Source: JAOPZW01 sp036379935 (GTDB lineage: Bacteria; Actinomycetota; Thermoleophilia; Solirubrobacterales; Solirubrobacteraceae). From it: DNA of 64,000 nucleotides. Shown one piece after another: positions 57,391 through 64,000 of this stretch (the stretch's first letter is position 1; each line of letters opens with the position of its first letter). The position numbers and the translations under genes are program-made. Under the pieces are notes generated by a model, which made no database searches, had not been told where the DNA came from, and was given only the letters and a program-made list of their open reading frames with translations. The stretch is from the NCBI GenBank assembly GCA_036379935.1, contig DASVFT010000036.1:4263-68262 (forward strand), given 5' to 3'.

Positions 57391-57396
57391 TATCCT
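57391..57396 (+). promoter_or_regulatory. -10 box of lysC (leaderless)
   Basis: TATCCT ends 10 nt before the ATG at 57407, with no ribosome binding site between them. The lysC-asd transcript is therefore probably leaderless. Confidence 0.45.
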
Positions 57397-57406
57397 TGCG
57401 CCTCGC

Positions 57407-58675
57407 ATGGAGAACGGGACGGTGGTCATGAAGTTCGGCGGCACCTCGGTCGCCGACGCCGAGCGGCTCAAGCGCGCCGCGCAGCGCATCGTGGCCAAGC
57501 GCGAGGCCGGGCACCGCGTCGTCGCGGTCCTCAGCGCGCGCGGCAAGGAGACCGATCGCCTCATCGCCGAGGCCCACGAGGTCTCGCCCCAGCCCGACCC
57601 GCGCGAGATGGACATGCTGCTCTCCACCGGCGAGCGCGTGTCGTGCGCCCTGTGCGCGATGGCCATCAACGACCTCGGCCACCGCGCGATCTCGCTGACC
57701 GGCTCGCAGGCGGGCATCGTCACGGACACCTCCCACACGAAGGCGCGCATCCTCAGCGTGCGCGCCGAGCGCATCTTCAGCGCGCTCGACGAGGACTCGA
57801 TCGTCCTCGTGGCGGGCTTCCAGGGCGTGAGCACGGCGCGCGACGTCACCACCCTGGGGCGCGGCGGCTCGGACACGACCGCGGTCGCGCTGGCCGCCGC
57901 GGTGGGCGCCGACGTGTGCGAGATCTACACCGACGTCCCCGGCGTGTTCTCGGCCGACCCGCGCATCGTGCCCTCCGCGCGCAAGCTCCCCGTCGTCTCC
58001 TTCGAGGAGATGCTCGAGATGGCGGCCTCCGGCGCCGGCGTGCTGCAGCTGCGCTCGGTCGAGTACGCGCGCAACCACGGCGTGCGCATCCACTGCCGAT
58101 CGAGCTTCGACGACGCGCCCGGTACCGTTGTCCTGTCCGAAGAGGAAACCGTGGAGCAGCCCCTCATCACCGCCGTCACCCACTCGCTCGGCGAGGCACG
58201 CGTCACGCTCATGGGCGTGCCCGACACGCCGGGCATCGCCGGGCGCGTCACCACCGCGCTGGCCGAGGCCAACGTGAACATCGACATGATCGTCCAGGGC
58301 GAGCCCGAGACCGAGGGCCTGCGGGCCGACATGTCGTTCACCGTCCCGCGCGACGACGTGCGCCTGGCGCGCGCGGCGCTCGAGCCGATCGCCTCCGAGC
58401 TCGGCATGACCGTCGCGACCGACGAGAGCATGGGGAAGGTCTCCATCGTCGGGGCGGGAATGAAGACGCACCCCGGCGTGGCAGCCAAGGTCTTCACGAC
58501 GCTCGGCGAGCACGGCATCAACATCCAGATGATCTCCACCTCACCGATCCGCATCTCGTGCGTCGTCCCGGGCGATCGAGTGCCGGACGCGGTGAAGGCC
58601 CTGCACGGCGCCTTCGAGCTCTCGGGGGAGGGAGCCATCCGTCCCGAGCAGCCGTTCGGGGAGTTCGCGTCGTGA
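57407..58675 (+). CDS. lysC: Aspartokinase
   Basis: A 422-aa enzyme that phosphorylates aspartate, first step to lysine, threonine, methionine and diaminopimelate. Kinase domain with VMKFGGTSV (7-15), STGERVSCALCA, TLGRGGSDTTAVALAAA and TDVPGVFSADPR; two ACT domains (about 265-422: LMGVPDTPGIAGRVTTALAEANVNIDMI and VSIVGAGMKTHPGVAAKVFTTLGEHGINIQMISTSPIRIS) for lysine/threonine feedback. The length is typical for actinobacterial enzymes, and an internal beta start is possible. Its TGA overlaps the asd GTG (GTGA). Confidence 0.97.
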   Translation: MENGTVVMKFGGTSVADAERLKRAAQRIVAKREAGHRVVAVLSARGKETDRLIAEAHEVSPQPDPREMDMLLSTGERVSCALCAMAINDLGHRAISLTGSQAGIVTDTSHTKARILSVRAERIFSALDEDSIVLVAGFQGVSTARDVTTLGRGGSDTTAVALAAAVGADVCEIYTDVPGVFSADPRIVPSARKLPVVSFEEMLEMAASGAGVLQLRSVEYARNHGVRIHCRSSFDDAPGTVVLSEEETVEQPLITAVTHSLGEARVTLMGVPDTPGIAGRVTTALAEANVNIDMIVQGEPETEGLRADMSFTVPRDDVRLARAALEPIASELGMTVATDESMGKVSIVGAGMKTHPGVAAKVFTTLGEHGINIQMISTSPIRISCVVPGDRVPDAVKALHGAFELSGEGAIRPEQPFGEFAS

Positions 58676-59700
58676 GGCTCGCGGTCGTGGGCGCGACCGG
58701 CGCCGTCGGGACGATCATGCTCGGCCTGCTCGAGCGTCGGGCCTTTCCGGCCGACGAGATCGTGCCCTTCGCCTCCGAGCGCTCCGCGGGCAAGCGCATC
58801 GGCGAGATGGTCGTCCAGCCGCTGCGCGATGACACCATCGCCGGCTTCGACGTGGCGCTGTTCAGCGCGGGCGCCACCACGTCGCGCGAGTGGGCGCCCC
58901 GCTTCGCGGCCGCGGGCGCGCTCGTGGTCGACAACTCGTCGGCCTGGCGGATGGATCCCGACGTGCCACTCGTGGTCTGCGAGGTCAACGCCGGCGCGCT
59001 GACGCACATCGGCAAGGGCATCGTCGCCAATCCGAACTGCACGACGATGGCGGTGATGCTCCCGGCCAAGGCGCTGCACGACGCCTTCGGACTGATCGCC
59101 ATGGTCTGCACCTCCTTCCAGGCCGCCGGGGGCGCCGGCCAGAAGGGCATGGACGAGCTCGCCGCGCAGGTCGACCCCATCCGCGGGCACGACCTCGTCA
59201 ACGACGGCGCGACCGCCGCGGCCGCCGTCGAGCCGAGCGTCCACGCCAAGGCATTGGCCTTCAACGTCGTGCCGTGGCTGGGCAAGGAGGTCGAGGGCGG
59301 CTACAGCGACGAGGAGATGAAGCTCATCAACGAGTCGCGCAAGATCCTCGACATCCCTGCCCTCGAGGTGGCGCCGACCTGCGTGCGCGTGCCGGTGATG
59401 GTCGGGCACGCCATCGAGGTGCGCGCGACCTTCGCGCGGCGCGTCGGGGTCGACGCGGCGCTCGAGGCGATGCGCGCGTTCCCCAACCTCGAGCTCGACG
59501 ACATCCCCACGCCGCTGGAGTGGGCCGGCCGCGACGAGGTCGCCGTCGGGCGCGTGCGCGCCGATCTCTTCGACGACCACAGCCTCAACTTCTTCGTCGT
59601 GGGAGACAACCTGCTCAAGGGCGCGGCGCTCAACACGGTGCAGATCGCCGAGCTCCTGTGCGAGCGCGGACTCGTCGGGGCCGAGGTCACAGCTCGGTAA
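58672..59700 (+). CDS. asd: Aspartate-semialdehyde dehydrogenase
   Basis: A 342-aa NADPH-dependent enzyme reducing aspartyl-phosphate to the semialdehyde. Cofactor motif VVGATGAVG (5-13), catalytic C123 in NPNCTTM, FQAAGGAGQKGMDEL, and the catalytic His region CVRVPVMVGHAIEVR. GTG 58672 overlaps the lysC stop by 4 nt, the classic coupled lysC-asd operon. Confidence 0.97.
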   Translation: MRLAVVGATGAVGTIMLGLLERRAFPADEIVPFASERSAGKRIGEMVVQPLRDDTIAGFDVALFSAGATTSREWAPRFAAAGALVVDNSSAWRMDPDVPLVVCEVNAGALTHIGKGIVANPNCTTMAVMLPAKALHDAFGLIAMVCTSFQAAGGAGQKGMDELAAQVDPIRGHDLVNDGATAAAAVEPSVHAKALAFNVVPWLGKEVEGGYSDEEMKLINESRKILDIPALEVAPTCVRVPVMVGHAIEVRATFARRVGVDAALEAMRAFPNLELDDIPTPLEWAGRDEVAVGRVRADLFDDHSLNFFVVGDNLLKGAALNTVQIAELLCERGLVGAEVTAR

Positions 59701-59730
59701 CCGCCCCGAGCCGGAGGAGGACGTGGACGG

Positions 59731-59991
59731 CTAGGCGCCGCGTTCAGAGGGGCCCGCCGGAGACGGACCGCTCTGGAACCACGCGAAGGTGAAGCAGCCG
59801 AGCGCGACGATCGCGGCCGCGATCCCGTGCTTGACATGGTGGTGCGACGAGCCCGCCTCGTGGCCGGGGACGAACGACGGCAGCGCACTGGCGCTGTCGA
59901 CCCAGTAGAGCACGGCGAGGGTGAGCAGGGCGACGCCGAGGACGAGGGCCGGCAGGATGAGGGAGCGGTGCTTGGTCATGGTCCCCGTCAT
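59731..59991 (-). CDS. Small membrane protein of the two-component operon
   Basis: An 86-aa protein with two predicted helices (LILPALVLGVALLTLAVLYWV and GIAAAIVALGCFTFAWF) separated by a loop containing HEAGSSHHHVKHG, four to five His that could bind metal or protons. It is translationally coupled to the histidine kinase gene (4-nt overlap, ATGA). ATG 59979 in frame is an alternative. It may modulate the kinase or be a target of the system; not a recognised family. Confidence 0.72.
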   Translation of the reverse strand: MTGTMTKHRSLILPALVLGVALLTLAVLYWVDSASALPSFVPGHEAGSSHHHVKHGIAAAIVALGCFTFAWFQSGPSPAGPSERGA

Positions 59992-61373
59992 GGTCGTGCC
60001 GCCTCATGAAACGGCGATGAAAGGCTCGCCGTCCGGGGAGGCAGTGCGATCCACACGTCGGCGCCGCCGTCGTGGCCGCGGCCCGCGTGGGCGCTGCCGC
60101 CGTGGGCCGTGGCGATCGCTGCGACGATGGCGAGCCCCAGGCCCGCGCCCGGACGCCGCTCGCCGTCGGGGCGCGCGAAGCGATCGAAGGCGCGCGGCAG
60201 GTAGTCGGGCGGCAGCCCTGGCCCGTCGTCGCGCACGTGCAGCTCGACGCCCTGGCCGGCGGCGCGCGCCTCGATGACGACGGTCCCGGCGCCGTAGCGC
60301 ATCGCGTTGTCGACGAGGTTGGCCAGCGCCTGGCGCAGGCGGTCGGCGTCCGCGAAGGCGATCAGCTCGGCCGGGCCCTCGACCGCGATGGCGCGGCCCT
60401 CGCGCGCGGCACGTGGCGCGAACGACGCGGCCACGAGCGCCATGACGTCGGCGGCCACCAGCGGCTCGGGCCGCACGGCGAGCGTGCCCTCGTCGAGGCG
60501 CGCGAGCGCCAGCAGGTCCTCGGCGAGGGCCACGAGGCGATCGGTCTCCTCGGTGGCGGACCGCACGACGCGCTGCAGCTCGGCGCGGTCGGGGTCGCCG
60601 GCCGCCGCGAGCTCGAGCTCCCCCTTGAGGATGGCCAGCGGCGTGCGCAGCTCGTGACTGGCGTCGGCCAGGAACGCGCGCTCGCGGCCGCGCGCGTCGG
60701 CCAGCCGCGCCAGCATCTCGTTGAGCGTCACGCCGAGGCGGCGGATCTCGTCGCGCGCCCCGGGGAGCGGCAGGCGCGCGTCGGGGTCCACGGCCGACAT
60801 CGTCGCGGCGCGCCGGCGCATGGCCTCGACGGGGCGCAGCGCGCCGGCCGCGAGGGCGTAGCCGGCCGCGGCCGCGAGCAGGAGCGCCAGCGGGCCGCCG
60901 ATGAGCAGCGCGCCGGTGAGCGTGTCGAGCGCGCGCTCGCGCTGGGGCAGCGAGGCGCCGACGACCACGACGAGGCCGCGAGCGCGCACCGGCTCGGCGA
61001 GCAGGCGCAGGCTCTCGCCGCGATCGCGCACGATGCGCCCCCGGCGCGCCGCGCCGAGCTCGTCGGCGCGCAGCAGCACGCGCGTGCCCGCCGACGGCGT
61101 GGCCGCGACCACGCGCCCGCGCGCGTCGAGCACCTGCGCGAGGTCGCCGATCTGCCCGGGCAGCGGCCCGGTCGCGCGCAGCAGCGCGGCCGGATCGCCG
61201 CTGCGCGCGGTCGCGACCACGTCGTGGGCGCGCAGGGCCAGCGCGTCGTCGATGCCCCGGTCGATGCCGGCCTGGGTGTGCAGGTACAGGAAGGCCCCGA
61301 CGATGGCCAGGACCACGGCCATCACCGCGGTGTAGGCCAGGGTGAGCCGGGCCCGCAGCGGCAGCGAGCTCAA
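59988..61373 (-). CDS. Membrane sensor histidine kinase (EnvZ/TcsS type)
   Basis: A 461-aa kinase: helix 1 (about residues 12-32), an extracytoplasmic sensor region (35-150), helix 2 (~160-182), HAMP (~183-235, RPVEAMRRRAATMSA), HisKA with phospho-His in FLADASHELRTPLAILKGE, and HATPase (NLVDNAMRYG, DDGPGLP, GAGLGLAIV). TTG 61373 overlaps the response-regulator stop (TTGA). It pairs with the OmpR-type regulator before it. Confidence 0.94.
   Translation of the reverse strand: MSSLPLRARLTLAYTAVMAVVLAIVGAFLYLHTQAGIDRGIDDALALRAHDVVATARSGDPAALLRATGPLPGQIGDLAQVLDARGRVVAATPSAGTRVLLRADELGAARRGRIVRDRGESLRLLAEPVRARGLVVVVGASLPQRERALDTLTGALLIGGPLALLLAAAAGYALAAGALRPVEAMRRRAATMSAVDPDARLPLPGARDEIRRLGVTLNEMLARLADARGRERAFLADASHELRTPLAILKGELELAAAGDPDRAELQRVVRSATEETDRLVALAEDLLALARLDEGTLAVRPEPLVAADVMALVAASFAPRAAREGRAIAVEGPAELIAFADADRLRQALANLVDNAMRYGAGTVVIEARAAGQGVELHVRDDGPGLPPDYLPRAFDRFARPDGERRPGAGLGLAIVAAIATAHGGSAHAGRGHDGGADVWIALPPRTASLSSPFHEAARP
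60004..60025 (-). promoter_or_regulatory. Response-regulator box copy 1
   Basis: Minus-strand TTTCATC-GCCG-TTTCATG: two direct repeats in 11-bp phase, the pattern bound by OmpR-type dimers. It differs at one of 22 positions from the copy at 62936-62957. It lies in the 3' end of the kinase gene, 12 nt before the small membrane protein start; no -10 box follows it clearly. Confidence 0.5.
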
Positions 61374-62053
61374 GATGCGGCCGCCGGCGCGCACAGGCGG
61401 TAGCCCACGCCGCGCACGGTCTCGATCGAATCGGTGCCGAAGGGCCGGTCGATCTTGTCGCGCAGCAGGCGAACGTAGGCGTCGACGACGTTGGAGCGGT
61501 GCTCGTAGCTCTCGTCCCACACCTGCTCGATGATGGCGAAGCGCGTGAGCACCTCGCCGGGGTGGCGCATGAAGGCCTCGAGCAGCGCGTGCTCCTTGGC
61601 CGACAGCGAGAGCGGCTCGTCGCCTCGCCAGGCCTCGCGGCGTGCGGGGTCCAGTCGCAGGTCGCCGACCGTGAGGACGGCCGGGCGCTCCACCGCCCCG
61701 CGTCGGGCGACGGCGCGCAGCCGGGCCGCGAGCTCGGCGAGCGAGAACGGCTTGACGAGGTAGTCGTCGGCGCCGACGTCCAGGCCCTCGACGCGGTCGC
61801 TCACGTCGTCGCGCGCGGTGAGCATGAGCACCGATGCCCACACGCCCTCGGCGCGCAGCCGCCGGCAGGTCTCGAAGCCGTCGATGCCGGGCAGGCCGAT
61901 GTCGAGCACGATGGCGTCGTAGGTGCGTGACCCCGCGCGCCACAGCGCGTCCTCGCCGGTCTCGCAGTGGTCGACGGCGTGGCCCTCCGCCCGCAGGGCA
62001 CGCACGATCAGCGCGCCCAGCTTGGGCTCGTCCTCGACGACCAGGAGGCGCAT
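61370..62053 (-). CDS. OmpR/PhoB-type response regulator
   Basis: A 227-aa regulator: receiver (acidic VVEDEPKLG, Asp in DAIVLDIGLPGIDG, Thr in VLMLTARDDVSDRVEG, Lys in DYLVKPFSLAEL) and a winged-helix trans_reg_C domain (LSLSAKEHALLEAFMRHPGEVLTR, YVRLLRDKIDRPFGTDSIETVRGVGYRL). First gene of the regulator-kinase-small membrane protein operon. Two 22-bp boxes matching at 21 positions (60004 and 62936) are its likely binding sites, one on the uppP promoter. Confidence 0.96.
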   Translation of the reverse strand: MRLLVVEDEPKLGALIVRALRAEGHAVDHCETGEDALWRAGSRTYDAIVLDIGLPGIDGFETCRRLRAEGVWASVLMLTARDDVSDRVEGLDVGADDYLVKPFSLAELAARLRAVARRGAVERPAVLTVGDLRLDPARREAWRGDEPLSLSAKEHALLEAFMRHPGEVLTRFAIIEQVWDESYEHRSNVVDAYVRLLRDKIDRPFGTDSIETVRGVGYRLCAPAAAS

Positions 62054-62071
62054 CGGCGAGCCGAGTATGCC

Positions 62072-62914
62072 TCAACCTCCCGCCGCGAAGATCACGGTGC
62101 ACGTCACGCCGGCGCCGATGCAGTAGAGCCCGAACGGCGTGAGTCGATTGGTCTCGAAGTAGCGCAGCAGGAAGCGCACGGCCACATAGGTCGTGACCGC
62201 GGCGCACAGCGCCGCCACGAGCGCCGGGCCACGCACGCCGTCCCCCTGATGCCCCAGGAGGTCGGGCAGCTTGAGCAGCGCGGCAGCGCCGATGATCGGC
62301 GTGGCCAGCAGAAACGCGTAGCGCGCCGCATCCTCGTTCGAGAGCCCGACGAGCAGGCCGCCGCCCATCGTCACGCCCGAGCGCGAGATGCCGGGAACGA
62401 GCGCGGCGGCCTGCGGCGTGCCCACCGCGATCGCCTGGCGCCAGGTCAGGCGCGCCGGACGCGCGGGCGCGCGCCGGCGCAGGCGCTCGAAGGCGAGCAG
62501 GAGCACGCCGTTGAGCGCGAGGAAGGCGGCGGCCGACGGGGCCGACGCGAACAGCGTGCGCAGCGGGTGCTCGAGGACAAGGCCGATGATCCCCGCCGGG
62601 ATGGTGCCGACCACCAGCAGCCAGCCCAGGCGCTCGTCCGCGTCGTCGGCTGCGATCGCCCGCCGGCGCAGCGAGCGCACCAGCCCGGCCACGATCCGGC
62701 GCCACTCGTCGAAGAAGATGCCGAAGAGCACGATCGCCGTGGCCAGGTGCGTCGCGACCAGGAAGGCCAGGAAGTAGGGGTCGTTCTGGTGGATGTCCCA
62801 GCCCGCGAGCCGCGGCAGGATCACCGCATGCCCGAGGCTCGAGATCGGAAAGGGCTCGGCCACGCCCTGCAGCAGCCCTAGGACGGTGGCCTGAAAGTAG
62901 GAGATCGGGTGCAC
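62072..62914 (-). CDS. uppP: Undecaprenyl-diphosphatase (BacA/UppP family)
   Basis: A 280-aa polytopic enzyme that recycles undecaprenyl pyrophosphate for cell-wall synthesis and confers bacitracin tolerance. Motif 1 appears as LQGVAEPFPISSLGHAVI (Gln at the first acidic position, as in many family members), motif 2 as LVPGISRSGVTMGGGLLVGL. About eight helices. GTG 62914 lies 7 nt after a TAGCGT -10 box (minus strand, 62922-62927), so the mRNA is probably leaderless; a response-regulator box fills the -35 position. Confidence 0.93.
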   Translation of the reverse strand: MHPISYFQATVLGLLQGVAEPFPISSLGHAVILPRLAGWDIHQNDPYFLAFLVATHLATAIVLFGIFFDEWRRIVAGLVRSLRRRAIAADDADERLGWLLVVGTIPAGIIGLVLEHPLRTLFASAPSAAAFLALNGVLLLAFERLRRRAPARPARLTWRQAIAVGTPQAAALVPGISRSGVTMGGGLLVGLSNEDAARYAFLLATPIIGAAALLKLPDLLGHQGDGVRGPALVAALCAAVTTYVAVRFLLRYFETNRLTPFGLYCIGAGVTCTVIFAAGG

Positions 62915-62935
62915 CGCAGCGACGCTACGGCGCCT

Positions 62936-62957
62936 TCATGAAACGGCGGTGAAAGGC
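62936..62957 (-). promoter_or_regulatory. Response-regulator box copy 2 on the uppP promoter
   Basis: Minus-strand TTTCACC-GCCG-TTTCATG, two direct repeats in 11-bp phase, placed 8 nt upstream of the uppP -10 box where an activator of the OmpR class would contact RNA polymerase. It matches the copy at 60004-60025 at 21 of 22 positions. The regulator gene lies directly downstream of uppP. Confidence 0.6.
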
Positions 62958-63869
62958 CTACTCGGTGGCGACGCCGGCCACGACGGTCGTGGCCCAGTCG
63001 ATCACGCTCGCCGGCTTGACCACGTGGCGCTGCATGCCCAGCTCCTTGGGCTCGAGGCCGAGCGCGAGGCCGACGAGCTGCGGGAGGTGCAGGACGGGCA
63101 TGTCGAGGTCGCGCCCCACCGTGCGCTCGGCCAGCGGCTGCTGCAGGTCGAGGTTGAGGTGGCACAGCGGGCAGGGCGTGACCAGGCAGTCGGCGTCGGC
63201 GTCGACCGCGTCACCCAGATGACGGCCGGCCTGCTTGAGCGAGGCTTCCTTGTTCATGGTGATGATCGGAAAGCCGCAGCACTTGTGCGAGCCGGCGTAC
63301 TCGATGACCGTCCCGCCCAGGGCGTCGATGACCATGTCGAGGTAGCGGTCGCGGGGGCGCTCGACCGAGTCGATGCCCAAGCGGTCGATCGGGCGCACGA
63401 TGTAGCAGCCGTAGAACGGCCCGACCTTGAGGTCGGTCAGCGGGCGCTTGACGCGCGAGCGCAGCTCCTCGAGGCCCAGCTCCTCGACCAGCAGCCAAAG
63501 GAGGTTCTTGTTCGTCAGGCCCTTCTCGTAGGTCAGGCCGTCGCCGGTCAGGTGCTCGTTGATGTGCGCGCGGTACTCGGCGCTCGCGTCCAGGCGCTCC
63601 TGGCACTCGCTCTGCGCGCCCTGGCACGTCGAGCAGATGTTCATCATCAGGTCGGCGCCGTCGACGCGCTGGGCGAGCGCGAAGGTGCGGGCGTTGAGCG
63701 TGTCGGCCAGCTCCTGGTTGTGCTCGGCGATGACGCCGGCCCCGCAGCAGGCGGCGCGATCGAGCTCGACGAGCTCGATGTCGAGCAGCGGCGCCACCTT
63801 GGCCATCGAGCCGTGCAGCTCCGGCGTGAACCCGCGGCTCACGCAGCCCGGCCAGTACGCGACCCTCAT
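62958..63869 (-). CDS. HdrB-like CCG-domain protein (heterodisulfide reductase/succinate dehydrogenase-associated)
   Basis: A 303-aa protein with two CCG-type cysteine regions: AYWPGCVSRGFT ... AACCGAGVIAEH ... NICSTCQG in the N-terminal half and GPFYGCYIVRP ... HKCCGFPIITMN ... TPCPLCHLN in the C-terminal half. CCG domains bind non-cubane [4Fe-4S] clusters or metals and pass electrons, as in HdrB, GlpC and SdhE-type subunits. ATG 63869 overlaps the stop of the upstream partial gene (ATGA). Likely part of a multi-subunit reductase whose other genes lie beyond the right edge. Confidence 0.88.
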   Translation of the reverse strand: MRVAYWPGCVSRGFTPELHGSMAKVAPLLDIELVELDRAACCGAGVIAEHNQELADTLNARTFALAQRVDGADLMMNICSTCQGAQSECQERLDASAEYRAHINEHLTGDGLTYEKGLTNKNLLWLLVEELGLEELRSRVKRPLTDLKVGPFYGCYIVRPIDRLGIDSVERPRDRYLDMVIDALGGTVIEYAGSHKCCGFPIITMNKEASLKQAGRHLGDAVDADADCLVTPCPLCHLNLDLQQPLAERTVGRDLDMPVLHLPQLVGLALGLEPKELGMQRHVVKPASVIDWATTVVAGVATE

Positions 63870-64000
63870 GCCACGCTCCCGTGCGGATCGCCGCCGGGCG
63901 CCGAAGGCATCCCGTCCCCAGCGGGCGGGTCATCCTCGTCGTAGCCCACGATGTAGAGGTTGAGCTCGAAGCGCTCCTCGTGCCCTTCGATCGTGTCGTA
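63866..64000 (-). CDS. C-terminal fragment of an upstream subunit gene (cut by window edge)
   Basis: Only the last 44 codons are visible: YDTIEGHEERFELNLYIVG followed by an acidic stretch and a Gly/Pro-rich tail. By position, coupled by ATGA to the HdrB-like gene, it could be an iron-sulfur subunit (SdhB/HdrC type), but no cluster motif is in the visible part. Confidence 0.6.
   Translation of the reverse strand, partial: YDTIEGHEERFELNLYIVGYDEDDPPAGDGMPSAPGGDPHGSVA

Noticed and set aside
1..64000. CRISPR arrays, insertion sequences, phage genes or integrases
   Set aside because: No array-like spaced repeats, transposase, integrase or phage structural motifs were seen; the only repeats are the short tandem repeats and the intergenic hairpin listed.

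Overview
The window is high-GC, densely packed chromosomal DNA. GTG and TTG starts are common, many genes overlap by 1-17 nt, and several promoters have a -10 box only 6-10 nt before the start codon (leaderless mRNAs). An ffs-dnaX-ybaB-recR block, a DevS/DevR-type two-component pair and Rieske/ABC catabolic operons fit an aerobic soil actinobacterium. My best guess is the Thermoleophilia/Solirubrobacterales branch, but no rRNA or other marker here proves it. I saw no tRNA, rRNA, insertion sequence, prophage or CRISPR array.

1-18.8 kb: a stress, low-oxygen and energy module. It holds phosphoketolase and acetate kinase (xylulose-5-P to acetyl-P to acetate plus ATP), two universal stress proteins, three paralogous NADH-dehydrogenase-like FAD proteins, a LysR regulator divergent from a copper nitrite reductase carrying an extra C-terminal cupredoxin domain, a MacB-type ABC exporter, and a convergent GAF histidine kinase/NarL-type regulator pair. 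The gene set resembles a DosR-type dormancy regulon; that is inference.

19.3-28.1 kb: a LysR regulator, then on the minus strand a complete three-component Rieske dioxygenase system (alpha, beta, 3Fe-4S ferredoxin, FAD reductase), an SDR dehydrogenase, a class II aldolase and an SsuABC-like importer. 28.1-33.8 kb: a second SsuABC-like importer transcribed divergently, followed by a double cupin and an EutA-like reactivase with no ethanolamine ammonia-lyase genes in view. The two operons share a 123-bp promoter with two concentric inverted repeats centred at 28175.

33.8-43.6 kb: an iron-type binding protein, a GntR/FadR regulator, two more cupins, a 3-hydroxyisobutyrate-dehydrogenase-like protein, a ThDP enzyme, a fused double-domain permease, a dienelactone hydrolase and a methyltransferase. 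A 13-bp operator of the ATGGTYNG class recurs in front of these units, suggesting one GntR-controlled regulon for an unknown carbon source.

43.6-46.8 kb: a CbiM-CbiQ-CbiO nickel/cobalt importer whose ATPase is fused in frame to a complete Fur-family repressor, with a palindrome and direct repeats on its promoter. 46.8-50.6 kb: an MFS exporter, a GNAT acetyltransferase and a GAF-PP2C phosphatase.

50.6-64 kb: housekeeping genes. These are SRP RNA, dnaX, ybaB and recR; a 314-bp near-palindromic intergenic hairpin; gamma-glutamyltransferase; lysC-asd; an OmpR-type two-component system with a small membrane protein; uppP; and an HdrB-like CCG protein at the right edge. The three strongest candidates for something undescribed are the CbiO-Fur fusion, the EutA/cupin/ABC operon without EutBC, and the concentric-dyad bidirectional promoter.
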